A stretch of DNA of 29,930 nucleotides from Streptomyces sp. NRRL F-5122 (GTDB taxonomy: Bacteria > Actinomycetota > Actinomycetes > Streptomycetales > Streptomycetaceae): assembly GCF_001507435.1 (NCBI RefSeq), contig NZ_LMWH01000277.1:1-29930 (forward strand), written 5' to 3'. A model generated the notes under the pieces. That model saw nothing but the letters and a program-made list of their open reading frames with translations, ran no database searches and was not told the DNA's origin. This document shows positions 15,601 to 23,832 of this stretch, in pieces. The stretch's first letter is position 1. Each line of letters starts with the position of its first letter. A program made the position numbers and the translations under genes.

Positions 15601-17117
15601 GTGCCGGTGGGCTGCGCGGGGCAGCCGGTTCCGGCCCGTTGGTGCGTGTCCCTCCGGACGCTTGCCCGCCGGTCCTGTGGGGCCGGCGGGGGAGGGTGCC
15701 CTGCGTCGCCTGGGCGCGGGGCGTGTGGATGGTGCCGGGTGGGGCCGGTTTTGGACCGGTCGTTCCGGCTGGTCTTCGGCGCCGCAGTGATGACTGCCTT
15801 CGACTCCGTCTCTTTGACCACGGAGCGGATGACCATGGCGCCGCTGGCGCGGTCCGTGATGGCCGTGGCCTGGTGGGTGAGGCCGCGTGCGGCGATTCGC
15901 CGCCATGCCCCTTGGTCGCGGTCGCCCTGCCACCCGCAACCAGAGCGGTCCGGGCAGATGGCCCACGTCCAGCCGGTGGTGGTGGGCCGGTCGGGGGCTT
16001 TGCGGTGCCGCAGCGGGGTGAGGCACTTCGGGCAGCGCTTGGAGGTGTTGTGCGCCGGGACGATGACGACGGCGATGCCGACCTCGGCCGCCAGGTGCTG
16101 CAAGCGGTCCACGATCTGCCCGCGTACCTGCTGGGACAGGCGCGTGTTCATCGTGCGGCCCATGCCCTTGGCCTCCATGGACCGCAGATCTTCCAGATAG
16201 ATCACGCTCGCCCCGGCAGCAAACGCCTGGTCAACGGCCCAGCGGGCGGCAGCCCGGGCCAGAGCGTCGTTGAGGTCTGAGCGCCGGTCGCAGACGTGCC
16301 GGATCTCGTCGGTGAGAACGCGGTGTTTGGCGATCAGCGGATGCTGCTCGTTCTCGTCGATGAGCCGCCGGTAGCGGTCCGCCTTGGCGTGCAGGTACTC
16401 GGACAGCCGCCTGAGCCGGTGCTGCTTGGCCACCACCCCGGCGGCACGGAACTGGGCACCCGACCCCAGGCCGGTGATACGGCCGTCGTCGTCAAGGCGT
16501 GCCGCGCCCGCGCTGAGGAGGGTGTTCAGGCGCCAGTCCACGCCGAGCGCGACCGTGTGGCCGCTCCTGCGAGTTTGGGGGACGGCGTGGGTGTAGGCGA
16601 GGTCGGCGCGCACCCTGCCCTGGTGAATGCGCAGGGTAGGCAGGTGCAGCACCGCACCGGCCGGGACGGTGGGCGCAAGCGTGATCGGGCAGGCCACCGA
16701 CGTCCAGTCCTTGTAGGAGGCAGGGTCGGGGCGGGTGGGGAGCTGCAACCGCAGCAGGGCGCGCCCGGGATCATCGGCGCGTTCGATCGACGCTTGCTGC
16801 CCGCCACACGCCGACAGCAGCAGCATGCGCGCGATGCGGGGCGAGGGCTCCAGCTTGAACACATCAGCCGGAAGCCGCCTGTGCTTGCGGACGAAAGCAG
16901 CCACCTGCCGGGTGCGGGACTTGATCACGCTGGACGGCAGGAACCGGCCTCCAGGCACAGCCTCGCGGACAGCGTCCCACTCCTGCGGCGTGCGCCTGGC
17001 CGGATCGGCGGGCCATGTCTTGAGCACGCCGACAGTCAGGTCAGCACGCCACTTCGACGACCGCAGAGTGCGCCCTGCCGTCTCTTGGGCCATGCGCACG
17101 ATCGGTGACCTTGACAC
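15591..17117 (-). CDS. tnpB: TnpB RuvC-like RNA-guided nuclease of the IS607 element
   Basis: 508 open codons. RuvC active site: D194 ([12 protein letters not shown]), E309 ([10 protein letters not shown]) and the third Asp in [11 protein letters not shown] (D399/D401). The zinc ribbon has C362-x2-C365 (CPKC) and C388/C394 (CPDRSGC). The middle has the usual helical insert ([38 protein letters not shown]) and [20 protein letters not shown]. About 95 Pro/Arg-rich residues trail after the core and overlap the predicted guide-RNA region. Homology continues upstream in another frame (17102-17437), so the native N-terminus is probably longer and the gene is frameshifted near 17105. The nuclease core itself is unbroken. 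Confidence 0.88.
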   Translation of the reverse strand: MSRSPIVRMAQETAGRTLRSSKWRADLTVGVLKTWPADPARRTPQEWDAVREAVPGGRFLPSSVIKSRTRQVAAFVRKHRRLPADVFKLEPSPRIARMLLLSACGGQQASIERADDPGRALLRLQLPTRPDPASYKDWTSVACPITLAPTVPAGAVLHLPTLRIHQGRVRADLAYTHAVPQTRRSGHTVALGVDWRLNTLLSAGAARLDDDGRITGLGSGAQFRAAGVVAKQHRLRRLSEYLHAKADRYRRLIDENEQHPLIAKHRVLTDEIRHVCDRRSDLNDALARAAARWAVDQAFAAGASVIYLEDLRSMEAKGMGRTMNTRLSQQVRGQIVDRLQHLAAEVGIAVVIVPAHNTSKRCPKCLTPLRHRKAPDRPTTTGWTWAICPDRSGCGWQGDRDQGAWRRIAARGLTHQATAITDRASGAMVIRSVVKETESKAVITAAPKTSRNDRSKTGPTRHHPHAPRPGDAGHPPPPAPQDRRASVRRDTHQRAGTGCPAQPTGTRT

Positions 17118-17437
17118 CCTCGGGCGAACGCGACGACCCAGCCGAGGCGGCGCAGCGCCATCCAGGCGTTCGACGGCAGCTTGCGGCCCCCCGCGTCCTG
17201 GCCGGAGGCCAGCACGTCCACATCAGCGGTCCTCCCGTGCTCGGCCAGCACCACCTCGGCCATGCCGGACACGAGATCCACGCACCAGCCCACACGCTGC
17301 GCAAGCAGCGCACCGGTGAGGACTTCGCCGGTCTTCTCATCGACGCCCGTGTGCAGCAGCCCAGGGGCACAGGCGGTGCGGGAGGTCTCGCCGTCGGCGA
17401 GCGGCACCTTCCGGCTCACCGGGCACCGTCCTGGCAC
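17102..17437 (-). pseudogene. 5' part of the TnpB gene, out of frame
   Basis: From GTG 17437 the frame reads DEKTGEVLTGALLAQRVGWC, VDLVSGMAEVVLAEHGRTAD and [20 protein letters not shown], then loses sense where the TnpB frame begins (about 17105). After removal of the IS5 element the GTG falls about 10 bases after the tnpA stop, the expected start for tnpB. I therefore read it as the TnpB N-terminal extension separated by one frameshift, though an independent small protein cannot be excluded. No domain recognised. Confidence 0.6.
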
Positions 17438-17449
17438 TGTCTGGACTTA

Positions 17450-17461
17450 GAACTCCTAACA
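17450..17461 (+). repeat. IS5 terminal inverted repeat, left
   Basis: gaactcctaaca, the exact complement of 18337-18348. Preceded by the TTA target duplication. Confidence 0.93.
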
Positions 17462-17869
17462 AAGTGAGAGGTTGACCAGTCGGCGCCAGCAGATGATGCC
17501 GCAGGCCAGGCTGAGGAACGCTTCGTGGATGTCGTCGCGGATCTCCCAGCGGATGCGTAACCGACGGAACCAGTGCAGCAGCGCGAAGCTCTGTTCGACC
17601 ACCCACCGGTGGACGCCCAGTCCTGAGCCGTGGTCGGTGCCGCGACGGGCGATGACCGGGGTGATGCCCAGGGCCTGGACCTGCTTGCGGTACTTGTCGT
17701 GGTCGTATCCGCGGTCGGCGTAGAGCGCGACCGGTCGCCGTCGGGGCCGCCCCCGCCGGCCGCGTACGGGCGGGACGGCCTGGACCAGGGGGACGAGCTG
17801 GGTGACGTCGTTGCGGTTTCCGCCGGTCAGCGATACCGCCAGCGGGATTCCGTGCCCTTCGGTGATCAC
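17456..17869 (-). CDS. IS5-type transposase, OrfB frame
   Basis: 137 residues as a free ORF. It continues the family sequence in the -1 frame of OrfA: ITEGHGIPLAVSLTGGNRND, YADRGYD (second Asp), PVIARRGTDHGSGLGVHRW and VVEQSFALLHWFRRLRIRWE (Glu, then the basic Y/R region). Family homology already begins upstream of the ATG (KTGPSPVDRARTGSKHH in this frame), which shows the product is normally an OrfAB fusion. It stops just inside the terminal repeat. Confidence 0.9.
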   Translation of the reverse strand: MITEGHGIPLAVSLTGGNRNDVTQLVPLVQAVPPVRGRRGRPRRRPVALYADRGYDHDKYRKQVQALGITPVIARRGTDHGSGLGVHRWVVEQSFALLHWFRRLRIRWEIRDDIHEAFLSLACGIICWRRLVNLSLC

Positions 17870-18282
17870 ATGGTGCTTGGAGCCTGTTCGGGCACGGTCG
17901 ACCGGGCTCGGTCCGGTTTTGGGCCGCCTTTCATGGCCCGCACGTGGGAGCCGTCGATCACCGCCCTCGACCAGTCCAGCGCGCCGGCGGCGTTCAGTTC
18001 AGCCAGGAGCGATTCGTGCAGACGCTGCCAGACTCCCGCGTCGTTCCAGTCGCGCAGGCGTCGCCAGCAGGTCATACCGGAACCGAAGCCCAGCTCCTGC
18101 GGCAGAAACTCCCACGGAATTCCCGTGTACAGCACGAACAGGATGCCCGACAGCACCTTCCGGTCGTCCAGATGCTTGCGCCCCGGGTGATCCGTGCGGC
18201 GCTGCACGACCGGCAGCAACGGCTCGATCCGCGCCCACAGCTCATCGGGGACGATCCACGGCGGCTGCTCACCCCTTCTCAT
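17866..18282 (-). CDS. IS5-type transposase, OrfA frame
   Basis: 138 residues. VPDELWARIEPLLPVVQRR is the DUF4096-type N-terminal domain of IS427-group transposases, followed by DDRKVLSGILFVLYTGIPWE, FGSGMTCWRRLRDW and AVIDGSHVRA, which carries the first catalytic Asp. In its 0 frame it ends shortly after the slippery site. Its stop overlaps the OrfB start codon (ATGA). Full activity would need fusion to OrfB by frameshifting. Confidence 0.9.
   Translation of the reverse strand: MRRGEQPPWIVPDELWARIEPLLPVVQRRTDHPGRKHLDDRKVLSGILFVLYTGIPWEFLPQELGFGSGMTCWRRLRDWNDAGVWQRLHESLLAELNAAGALDWSRAVIDGSHVRAMKGGPKPDRARSTVPEQAPSTM
17917..17923 (-). promoter_or_regulatory. Candidate -1 frameshift site C CCA AAA
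   Basis: In the OrfA frame the minus strand reads GGC CCA AAA CCG. The heptamer C CCA AAA fits the X XXY YYZ slippery pattern. A -1 slip here switches directly from GGPK to the OrfB frame TGPSPVDRA, which is the family sequence. Confidence 0.75.
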
Positions 18283-18336
18283 GTGCAGGTTAACAAGCCA
18301 TCAGACGCCAGCATTCCAAGGCGAGTTGCAGCATTC

Positions 18337-18348
18337 TGTTAGGAGTTC
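18337..18348 (-). repeat. IS5 terminal inverted repeat, right
   Basis: tgttaggagttc, the exact complement of 17450-17461. Followed by the second TTA. Confidence 0.93.
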
Positions 18349-18931
18349 TTAAGCCAGCAGTCGGTGCCGGTTCTCAGTCGACCGCATCCCATACAGCCGT
18401 CCGGCGAACGTGGTGACCAGCGAGACGAAGTCTTTCAGGAGTTCATCCCGCCCGCCGAGCTTGTTCGGGTGCAGCACATCCACAGCGGCGCCATGAACGG
18501 CGAGCAGGTGCCCCAGCCGGCCGACGCCGAACCGTGCGAGCCGGTCCTCATGCGTGACACGCACCACCGCCACCGAACCGTCCACGACGGGCCGCAGCAG
18601 CCGGTTGAGGCCAGGACGGTCCTCCCACAGGCCCGAGGCCCGGTCACGGAAGACCTTGACGATCTCGCCGGTGGACGTGGCGCGCAGCTCCTTCCTGCGC
18701 CTTGAGGGAAGATTCCTGCCCGGGAGAGCCGAAGACGCGCACGTACAGGGCCTCCAAGTGGACACCCTCACCACCGGTGGGGGCCTTCATCGGCTCCACG
18801 TCGATCGAGGAGAATCGGCGCTCACGACCGACCCAAGTCACCGCAATCTTCCCCGAGTCAGCCCAAAGACGAAGCGTCACGGGGTGAACACCCAAACGCT
18901 TCACGACCTTTGAGAGACGAAGAAGCTTCAC
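18349..18931 (-). pseudogene. tnpA: IS607 TnpA serine recombinase (MerR-HTH + resolvase), broken
   Basis: N-terminus MKLLRLSKVVKRLGVHPVTL, RLWADSGKIAVTWVGRERRF is the MerR-like HTH of IS607 TnpA. The resolvase domain follows: ALYVRVFGSPGQESSL, a frameshift near 18690, ELRATSTGEIVKVFRDRASG, DRPGLNRLLRPVVDGSVAVV, VTHEDRLARFG and LLKDFVSLVTTFAGRLYGMR. In the family the residue after RV is the nucleophilic Ser; here it is Phe. The frameshift plus this change make the recombinase inactive. The stop (TAA) sits at the IS5 target site but is preserved by the duplication. Confidence 0.92.
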
Positions 18932-18974
18932 ACAATCACCCTACGATCACTGAGAATCCTCAATCAAACCAGTA

Positions 18975-19388
18975 AGCCTGCTGGCGATCGAGGAGACGTA
19001 CACCACGACGCCGAAGCCGCGCTCGATCATCCCGGGCACCAGTACCCGGTCGACGCGGACGGCGCTGAGCAGGTTCACCTCCAGGTCTGCGTGCCAGGAC
19101 GCGTCGGACCGCTCGGCCGGTACGGGATCACTCGAGGCTCCCGCGTTGTTGACTAGGACGTCGATGCCTCCGACGCACCCGCCGGCCGAGGCCCGCTGCC
19201 CCCTTCTTCGACCGCAGGTCCTCGGGGATGAATGTGGCCAGCAGATCGCCCGGGGGCGCGGTGCGTGAGGCCGTCAGTACGGTCACGCCGGCCGCGGCGA
19301 AGCGGCGGGCCGTCGCCTCTCCCAGTCCACGGTCGCCTCCGGTCACCAGCACCCGCAGTCCGCTGAGCCCCTCGTCCACGCCTGTCAC
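18975..19388 (-). pseudogene. Short-chain dehydrogenase, 5' half (split by IS607)
   Basis: Starts at GTG 19388 or 19379. LRVLVTGGDRGLGEATARRF is the cofactor-binding TGxxxGxG motif, then TVLTASRTAPPGDLLATFI. A frameshift near 19190 leads to GGIDVLVNNAGASSDPVP (NNAG motif), WHADLEVNLLSAVRVDRVLV and VVYVSSIASRL (catalytic Ser region), where the IS607 element begins. Joined to 15080-15437 it gives a classical SDR of about 260 residues. It is divergent from a TetR-type gene, the common arrangement for a repressed SDR. Confidence 0.93.
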
Positions 19389-19406
19389 GCGCGTGCCCCT
19401 TTCAGT

Positions 19407-19459
19407 AAGGTGAACCCGGTTCCGGAAACTGTCCACATAAACGGAACCCGACTCACCTT
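19407..19459. promoter_or_regulatory. Long inverted repeat between SDR and TetR genes, likely operator
   Basis: Arm 19407-19424 (aaggtgaacccggttccg) pairs with the complement of 19442-19459 at 15 of 18 positions, across a 17-base spacer. It lies in the short gap between divergent SDR and TetR genes, which fits a TetR-type operator controlling both. Both genes are now broken, so the site may be orphaned. Confidence 0.75.
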
Positions 19460-20035
19460 TGGAGGACTGGCCCTCGTCACGCCCCCTGCGCGCCGATGCC
19501 TGCCGAAACCGAGAAGCGCTGCTGGCCGCTGCGCGCGAGGCGTTCCTGACCGGCGACGCACGTGGAGGAGCTCGCCCGGCGGGCCAAAGTGGCGGTCGGC
19601 ACGCTCTACCGCCACTTCGCCACCCGAGAGGCACTGGTCGAGGAGGTGTACCGGCAGGAGGTCACCGAGCTCTGCGCCACCCCCGCGCAACTGCTCGCAC
19701 AACACGCCCCGGACGAGGCGCTGCGCCGCTTCCTGCTGCTGCTCGTGGAGCACTCGGCGGTCGGCAAGGGCATGGCGGAAGCACTGGAGAGCATCATGGC
19801 GACGGATTCCGCGGTCTTCGACGACGCCCGCACCGAGATGGCTCATGCCCTCGACGACCTGCTCGCCGCGGGAGTGGAGGCAGGTGTCGTCCGCGACGGC
19901 ATCAGCGCACGGGTCCTGCTCCGCGCACTCGGCGGCATCTGCCACATGCGCACCCAGGGGTGGCAGGACGACGCGGTACGCATCACCGCGATCTTCTACG
20001 ACGGGCTGCGCTACGGCGCGGCGAGCTACGACTGA
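19459..20035 (+). pseudogene. TetR-family regulator, one frameshift
   Basis: RADACRNREALLAAAREAFL (helix 1) is followed by a one-base frameshift near 19560, then VEELARRAKVAVGTLYRHFA, TREALVEEVYRQE, the TetR helix-turn-helix. The ligand-binding part follows intact to YGAASYD. The start is unclear; TTG 19459 is the first in-frame candidate, and GGAGGA just after it suggests the true start lies a little downstream. It probably once repressed the divergent SDR gene through the palindrome upstream. A partly functional product starting at 19562 would lack helix 1. Confidence 0.9.
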
Positions 20036-20039
20036 ACCG

Positions 20040-20056
20040 CCCCGGCGGTGCCGGGG
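20040..20056 (+). terminator. Hairpin after the TetR gene
   Basis: CCCCGGC-ggt-GCCGGGG, a perfect 7-bp stem with a 3-base loop, starts 5 bases after the TetR stop codon. There is no T tract, as is common in Streptomyces. Confidence 0.65.
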
Positions 20057-20192
20057 TGCACCCGCGGCCTGTTTCGGTGCGACGGCCTGTACCGGCCTTC
20101 CGTGGCCGGGGCGTTCAGCCCCCGGACGATGCCTGCCTGTCTCCGTTGCCGCCCGCGCCGGCGCCGGCAGGCAGTGGATGGGAATCCTGTGG

Positions 20193-21056
20193 CTAGTGAT
20201 CGGCCGCGGGGTGGCCGGCGGTTTGTGCGGCCCATGACGCGAGGATGTCGGTCGTGGCTGGGCGTGCCGGGCGGGTCAGCGTGATGAGTTGCTGGTCGGG
20301 GTCGTCGCTGCAGGTGAGGAAGGATCAGTCGAGGGTGAGCCGGCCGACGAGGGGATGGTGCAGGACTTTCGTGCCCGTGCCCTGGACGGCGACACGATGG
20401 GCGCCCCACCAGCGCCGGAAGTCGGGGTCCTGAAGTGACAGCTCGCCTGCGAGCTCTGCCAGGCGTGGATCCTTCGGGTCCCGGGCGGCCTCCATGCGCA
20501 GCTGCGCCAGGCTGATTTGTGCCACCCACTCCCAGTCCGGATACAGCGCCCGGATGGCTGGTTCGCAGAAGACCAGCCTGACGAAGTTGCGTTTGCTTGC
20601 CGGGATCTGCGCGAAGTCGGTGAACAGGGCGGCGGCCACGGGGTTCCAGGCAAGGATGTCCGTGCGCCGTCCCAGGACGACGGCCGGTGTGGTGGCCGGG
20701 TCGCTCAACAGGCGCTGCAGCTGCGGATGGACTTTCTGCGCGGTGCGCCGACGGGGCCGGGCGGCGTCCCGGCCCGACAGTTCGAACAGGTAGGCACGCT
20801 CGCCGTCGTCGAGCTGCAGAACGCGTGCCAGGGTGTCCAGCACCGGTTCGGAGGCCTGGCGGCGGCCCTGCTCCAGGCGCGTGTAGTAGTCGGGACTGAT
20901 CGACGCCAGCAGGGCCACCTCCTCGCGGCGCAGCCCCTTGACCCTGCGCCGGCGCCGACCGCGTCGGGCAGCCCGACCTGGGCCGGGCTCAGCTCCGTGC
21001 GCCGCGCCTTGAGGAAGGCGCCCAGCTCGCTGTGGTGCGCATGGGCCGCTGCTCAT
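20193..21056 (-). pseudogene. XRE-family regulator with MmyB-like ligand domain, broken
   Basis: N-terminal pieces in changing frames: SELGAFLKARRTELSPAQVG, then RRVKGLRREEVALLASISPD, YYTRLEQGRRQASEPVLDTL (the HTH). The ligand-binding region has VVLGRRTDILAWNPVAAALF, NFVRLVFCEPAIRALYPDWE and DPDFRRWWGAHRV. At VGRLTLD a TGA (20325-20327) replaces the usual Trp codon. Beyond it the frame continues with LTCSDDPDQQLITLTRPARP and ILASWAAQTAG to a TAG at 20193-20195. So there are two frameshifts near the start and one nonsense change near the end. Such regulators usually sit divergent to the gene they control, here the broken hydrolase at 21280. Confidence 0.9.
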
Positions 21057-21279
21057 GGGCGCCAGTCTGACAGGCGGCCGTGACTTGGACAGGGGGCCTG
21101 GCGTGTCCCAGGACAGCGCGGTCCGGGGACACAAGACGCCCCTCACCCCTGTGCGCACGACGTGGGAGCGTCGGTGACGTGACCGGCGGACGGGCCGCGA
21201 GGCGGCCCGTCCGCGCCGGAGGACTCCTCCGGCCCGCGGCCACAGCACTGCCCCATCTGCACCTAGGAGACCCACGATC

Positions 21280-22197
21280 GTGAAGGCCGAAGTCACCTTT
21301 CCCAGCAGCCATCTCGCCGTCGCCGGGATGGTTGTTCACCCCCCATGGTCACGTCGGCCACCGGTTGCCGGCCGTTGTCATCTCCCACCCCGGAGGCGGC
21401 GTGAAGGAGCAGAGCCCGAGCATCTACGCCGAGCGCCTGGCAGACGCAGGGTTCGCCGCGCTCGTCTTCGACGCCGCCTACCAGGGCGAGAGCGAAGGCG
21501 AGCCGCGGGGCCTGGAGAACCCCTTCCAGCGGGCCGAGGACATCAGGTCCGCCGTCACCTACCTGACCACCCGCGATGACATCGACCCGGACCACATCGG
21601 GGCTCTGGGCATCTGCGCGTCCGGCGGCTACGTCCCCTACGGCGCCCAGACCGACCATCGCATCAAGGCCGTTGCCACGGTCAGCGCCGTGGACATGGGC
21701 TCGGTGATCCGCGAGGGACTGGGCCGCACACAGGACCCGGAGATTCTCAAGGCCCTGCTCGACCAGGCCGGTGCACTGCGCACCGCTGAAGCCCGCGGCG
21801 CGGCCCCGAACGGCTGCAGGCATGGATTCCCGACAACGCTGAGGAACTGCTGGAGAAAGCCACCCGGCAGTTCCGGGAGACGTTCGACTTCTACTGCACC
21901 CCGCGCGGCCACCACCCTCGTGCGAACCGCGGATGGGTACTGCGCAGCGTCGACCAGCTCGCCCAGTACGACTCGTACGCGATGATCCGGCTGATCTCGC
22001 CCCGTCCCCTGCTAATGATCGCCGGTTCACAGGCGGAGAGCGCCTACTTCAGCAAGGAAGCGATCGAGAAGGCGGCCGAGCCCAAGGAACTGGTCGTCAT
22101 CGACGGTGCCACCCACATCGACCTGTACAAGGATGAATACGTCACCCCGGCCGTCGCCGAACTCGCCGAGCTCTTCGGCAAGCACCTGGCGGGCTGA
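21280..22197 (+). pseudogene. Alpha/beta hydrolase (dienelactone-hydrolase-like), two frameshifts
   Basis: Starts at GTG 21280 ([20 protein letters not shown]). A shift at a run of six C (about 21339-21344) leads to [34 protein letters not shown] and [17 protein letters not shown], where Cys is in the nucleophile position as in dienelactone-hydrolase relatives. A one-base loss near 21809 shifts to [33 protein letters not shown] and VVIDGATHIDLYKDEY (catalytic His). About 305 residues if repaired. Catalytic residues are all present, so decay is recent. Confidence 0.9.
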
Positions 22198-22456
22198 CCG
22201 CCCACCGCCCCCACCTGCGCGATCACGGGTCCCCTGCCTGGCCTGCACGGTGTGGACGGCGGTGGCCGACAGGGCCAGGACGCCGATCGTCCGCGGCGCC
22301 GCGGACGGGCCGGTGCCCCTGGGTCTCGAGGTGGGTACCCGCCGGGGCCCGACCGGACCATCTGAGTTGCAAGAGAAAACTCAAGGGGTAGACTTGAGAC
22401 CTGACGCGTGCGGCCGACGGGCGCGTGAGGGATGCGGACGTGCGTGGAGGTGGGCG

Positions 22457-22966
22457 GTGTCGACCGGACGGCAGTGGTCGGGTCCCGGGGACGAGGAGCC
22501 GGCCTGCTCCATCGAGCGCAGCCTGCAGATCCTCGGTGAACGGTGGTCGTTTCTGGTGCTGCGGGAGATCTTCGCCGGCCGCCACAAGTTCGCCGAGATC
22601 CGCGCCTCCCTGGGTATCGCCTCCAACCTCCTCAGTGCCCGGCTCAAGCTGCTGGTCGAGACCGGCGTGCTGGACACGCAGACCTATCGGGAGCCGGGCA
22701 GCAGGCCGCGGCAGAGCTACCACCTGACCGAGGCCGGGCGCGAGTTGTGGGTGGTTTTGGCCGCGCTCCAGCAGTGGGGCGACCGGCACCGCCCGCGCCC
22801 CTCGGGCCCCTCCGCGCTGCGCCGGGTACGCTCCACCGCCCGCCCTGTCCATGTGGGATTCCTCGACGACGACGGCCGCGAAGTGCCCGCCGCCGACGTG
22901 GTCATGCTCGCCAACGCGCCGGCCGTGCCTGGGCCGGCCGCCAGCGGCAGCCCGGCCACCGGGTAG
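22457..22966 (+). CDS. HxlR-family transcriptional regulator
   Basis: 169 residues from GTG 22457, with GGAGG at 22446-22450. CSIERSLQILGERWSFLVLR, EIFAGRHKFAEIRASLGIAS and RPRQSYHLTEAGRELW are the winged-helix HxlR/DUF24 signature. The Cys in CSIE is the position that acts as a redox or electrophile sensor in some HxlR proteins. The C-terminal 50 residues are a Pro/Ala-rich extension (VPAADVVML). The gene is intact. No obvious target is adjacent: the downstream 860 bases hold only a relic. A second copy of its tail lies at 24697-24780. Confidence 0.92.
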   Translation: MSTGRQWSGPGDEEPACSIERSLQILGERWSFLVLREIFAGRHKFAEIRASLGIASNLLSARLKLLVETGVLDTQTYREPGSRPRQSYHLTEAGRELWVVLAALQQWGDRHRPRPSGPSALRRVRSTARPVHVGFLDDDGREVPAADVVMLANAPAVPGPAASGSPATG

Positions 22967-23484
22967 ACGCCGCCTTCCCTCGCGCCCGGCGGGGGGGGGC
23001 GGGCAGTGCGGGGCCGGTGGTCCGGCGGTCGGCGAGCTGTCGCGGGAGGTGTGCTTCGGCCGCCCGGAGAGGGCCAGGGGATCCGCATGCGTGTCTGGGC
23101 CGGCGTGATGGATGTGGAGACAGAGGCGCTGATGGTCGATCGGCCGCGGGCGGAGGCTGTGCCGGACGGCGACCGGGGCAAGTTGCTGGTCGATGCGGCG
23201 TTGGGAGAGCCGTATGTCGACGACCTGTTCGAGCATGGCTGGTCGTGGCCCACGCGGCCGGGTGAGCATCGGTACGGCAACGGTCGAGCCCGCGCTGCGG
23301 GAGGCACCGCATCGGTTCAACGACGGGCTGTTCTATGGCAGTTCAAGGAGACTACGGGACCGGTTCGGACCTTTGGGGCAGTCGTGTCCGTGGGATGCGG
23401 ACGTATGGCTGGGGTGTCCACCCGGCCATGCGCAGGGGATCGCTGGCTGGGCGTGGGTCGGCATGGACCCGCGCCGGGGGAGCC
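22967..23484. other. No intact gene; G-run and open frames of unknown status
   Basis: A run of nine G (22989-22997) lies inside a weak hairpin-like stretch after the HxlR stop. From about 23098 a plus frame reads VMDVETEALMVDRPRAEAVP and LVDAALGEPYVDDLFEHGW, which looks coding-like but matches nothing I recognise and is not continued. It is probably decayed coding sequence. Confidence 0.45.
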
Positions 23485-23599
23485 GACCTCCCCGGCCCGC
23501 TCGCCGGGCGTGTCGACGCGAACGAGCTGGGGCTCCACGGTTGGGACCTCGCCCGTGCCGCGGGCCTGCCCTACGACCCCGACCGTGCAGGCGCCGGGG
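23485..23599 (+). pseudogene. Maleylpyruvate-isomerase/TIGR03086-like fragment
   Basis: The plus frame reads GPLAGRVDANELGLHGWDLA followed by RAAGLPYDPDRA. The motif (ANEL)xxHGWDLARAxGxPY is typical of DinB-fold mycothiol-dependent maleylpyruvate isomerase-like proteins. Upstream and downstream parts of the family are not found in frame, so this is a relic of about 38 residues. Confidence 0.65.
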
Positions 23600-23768
23600 C
23601 CGCGCCCCGATCGGGTGCGGTGCGACGTGCTCCCCGTCTCGATCGGAACAAAGGGGAGTTGGCCTTCAAAATCCCCCTGCCCATAACCGTGCCGAGTGAA
23701 CGGGACCAACAGGGACCCTGGACTGTCAGCGAACAATTTGTCTCGATCGAATAACAAGCGATGCGACA

Positions 23769-23825
23769 CCGGATGTGATGCGCGTAGACAAGGTGATGGC
23801 CTGATTTCTTGCGTATCACATCCGG
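23769..23825. promoter_or_regulatory. Inverted repeat ahead of the acid phosphatase gene
   Basis: ccggatgtgatgcgc (23769-23783) pairs with gcgtatcacatccgg (23811-23825), 14 of 15 positions, spacer 27 bases. The right arm ends inside the GGAG ribosome site (23824-23827) of the phosphatase. It could be an operator, or an RNA stem that hides the ribosome site. The surrounding DNA is less GC-rich than the neighbours, as expected for a promoter. Confidence 0.6.
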
Positions 23826-23832
23826 AGATTCC

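Larger units (their letters stand above)
17450..18348 (-). mobile_element. IS5-family (IS427/IS1031-like) element, 899 bp
   Basis: Ends are perfect 12-bp inverted repeats, gaactcctaaca at 17450-17461 and its complement at 18337-18348, flanked by the direct repeat TTA (17447-17449 and 18349-18351). It carries two overlapping ORFs joined by a likely -1 frameshift. It inserted between tnpA and tnpB of the IS607 element, at the tnpA stop codon. Clean ends, an intact target duplication and undamaged ORFs make it the youngest insertion in the window and probably still mobile. Confidence 0.93.
15438..18976 (-). mobile_element. IS607-type element (tnpA-tnpB) inserted in the SDR gene
   Basis: The boundaries come from splicing the host gene. 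Reading the minus strand, AGCAGG before 18976 joined to CTCCCGCAG from 15438 restores [10 protein letters not shown] in the SDR frame. Both junctions share GCT, so the crossover is ambiguous by 2-3 bases. There are no terminal inverted repeats and no clear target duplication, as expected for IS607 elements, which use a serine recombinase and tolerate short GG-type targets. Content in transcription order: tnpA (broken), an IS5 insertion, tnpB with its upstream part, then about 150 bases of right end. Without the IS5 it is about 2.6 kb. Confidence 0.9.

Noticed and set aside
22989..22997. Nine-G run as a phase-variable tract
   Set aside because: It lies after the HxlR stop codon in noncoding DNA, so slippage there would not switch a protein.
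23700..23832. PhoP (PHO) box upstream of the acid phosphatase
   Set aside because: Only one GTTCAC-like unit (complement of 23695-23700) and no adjacent direct repeat. Not called.
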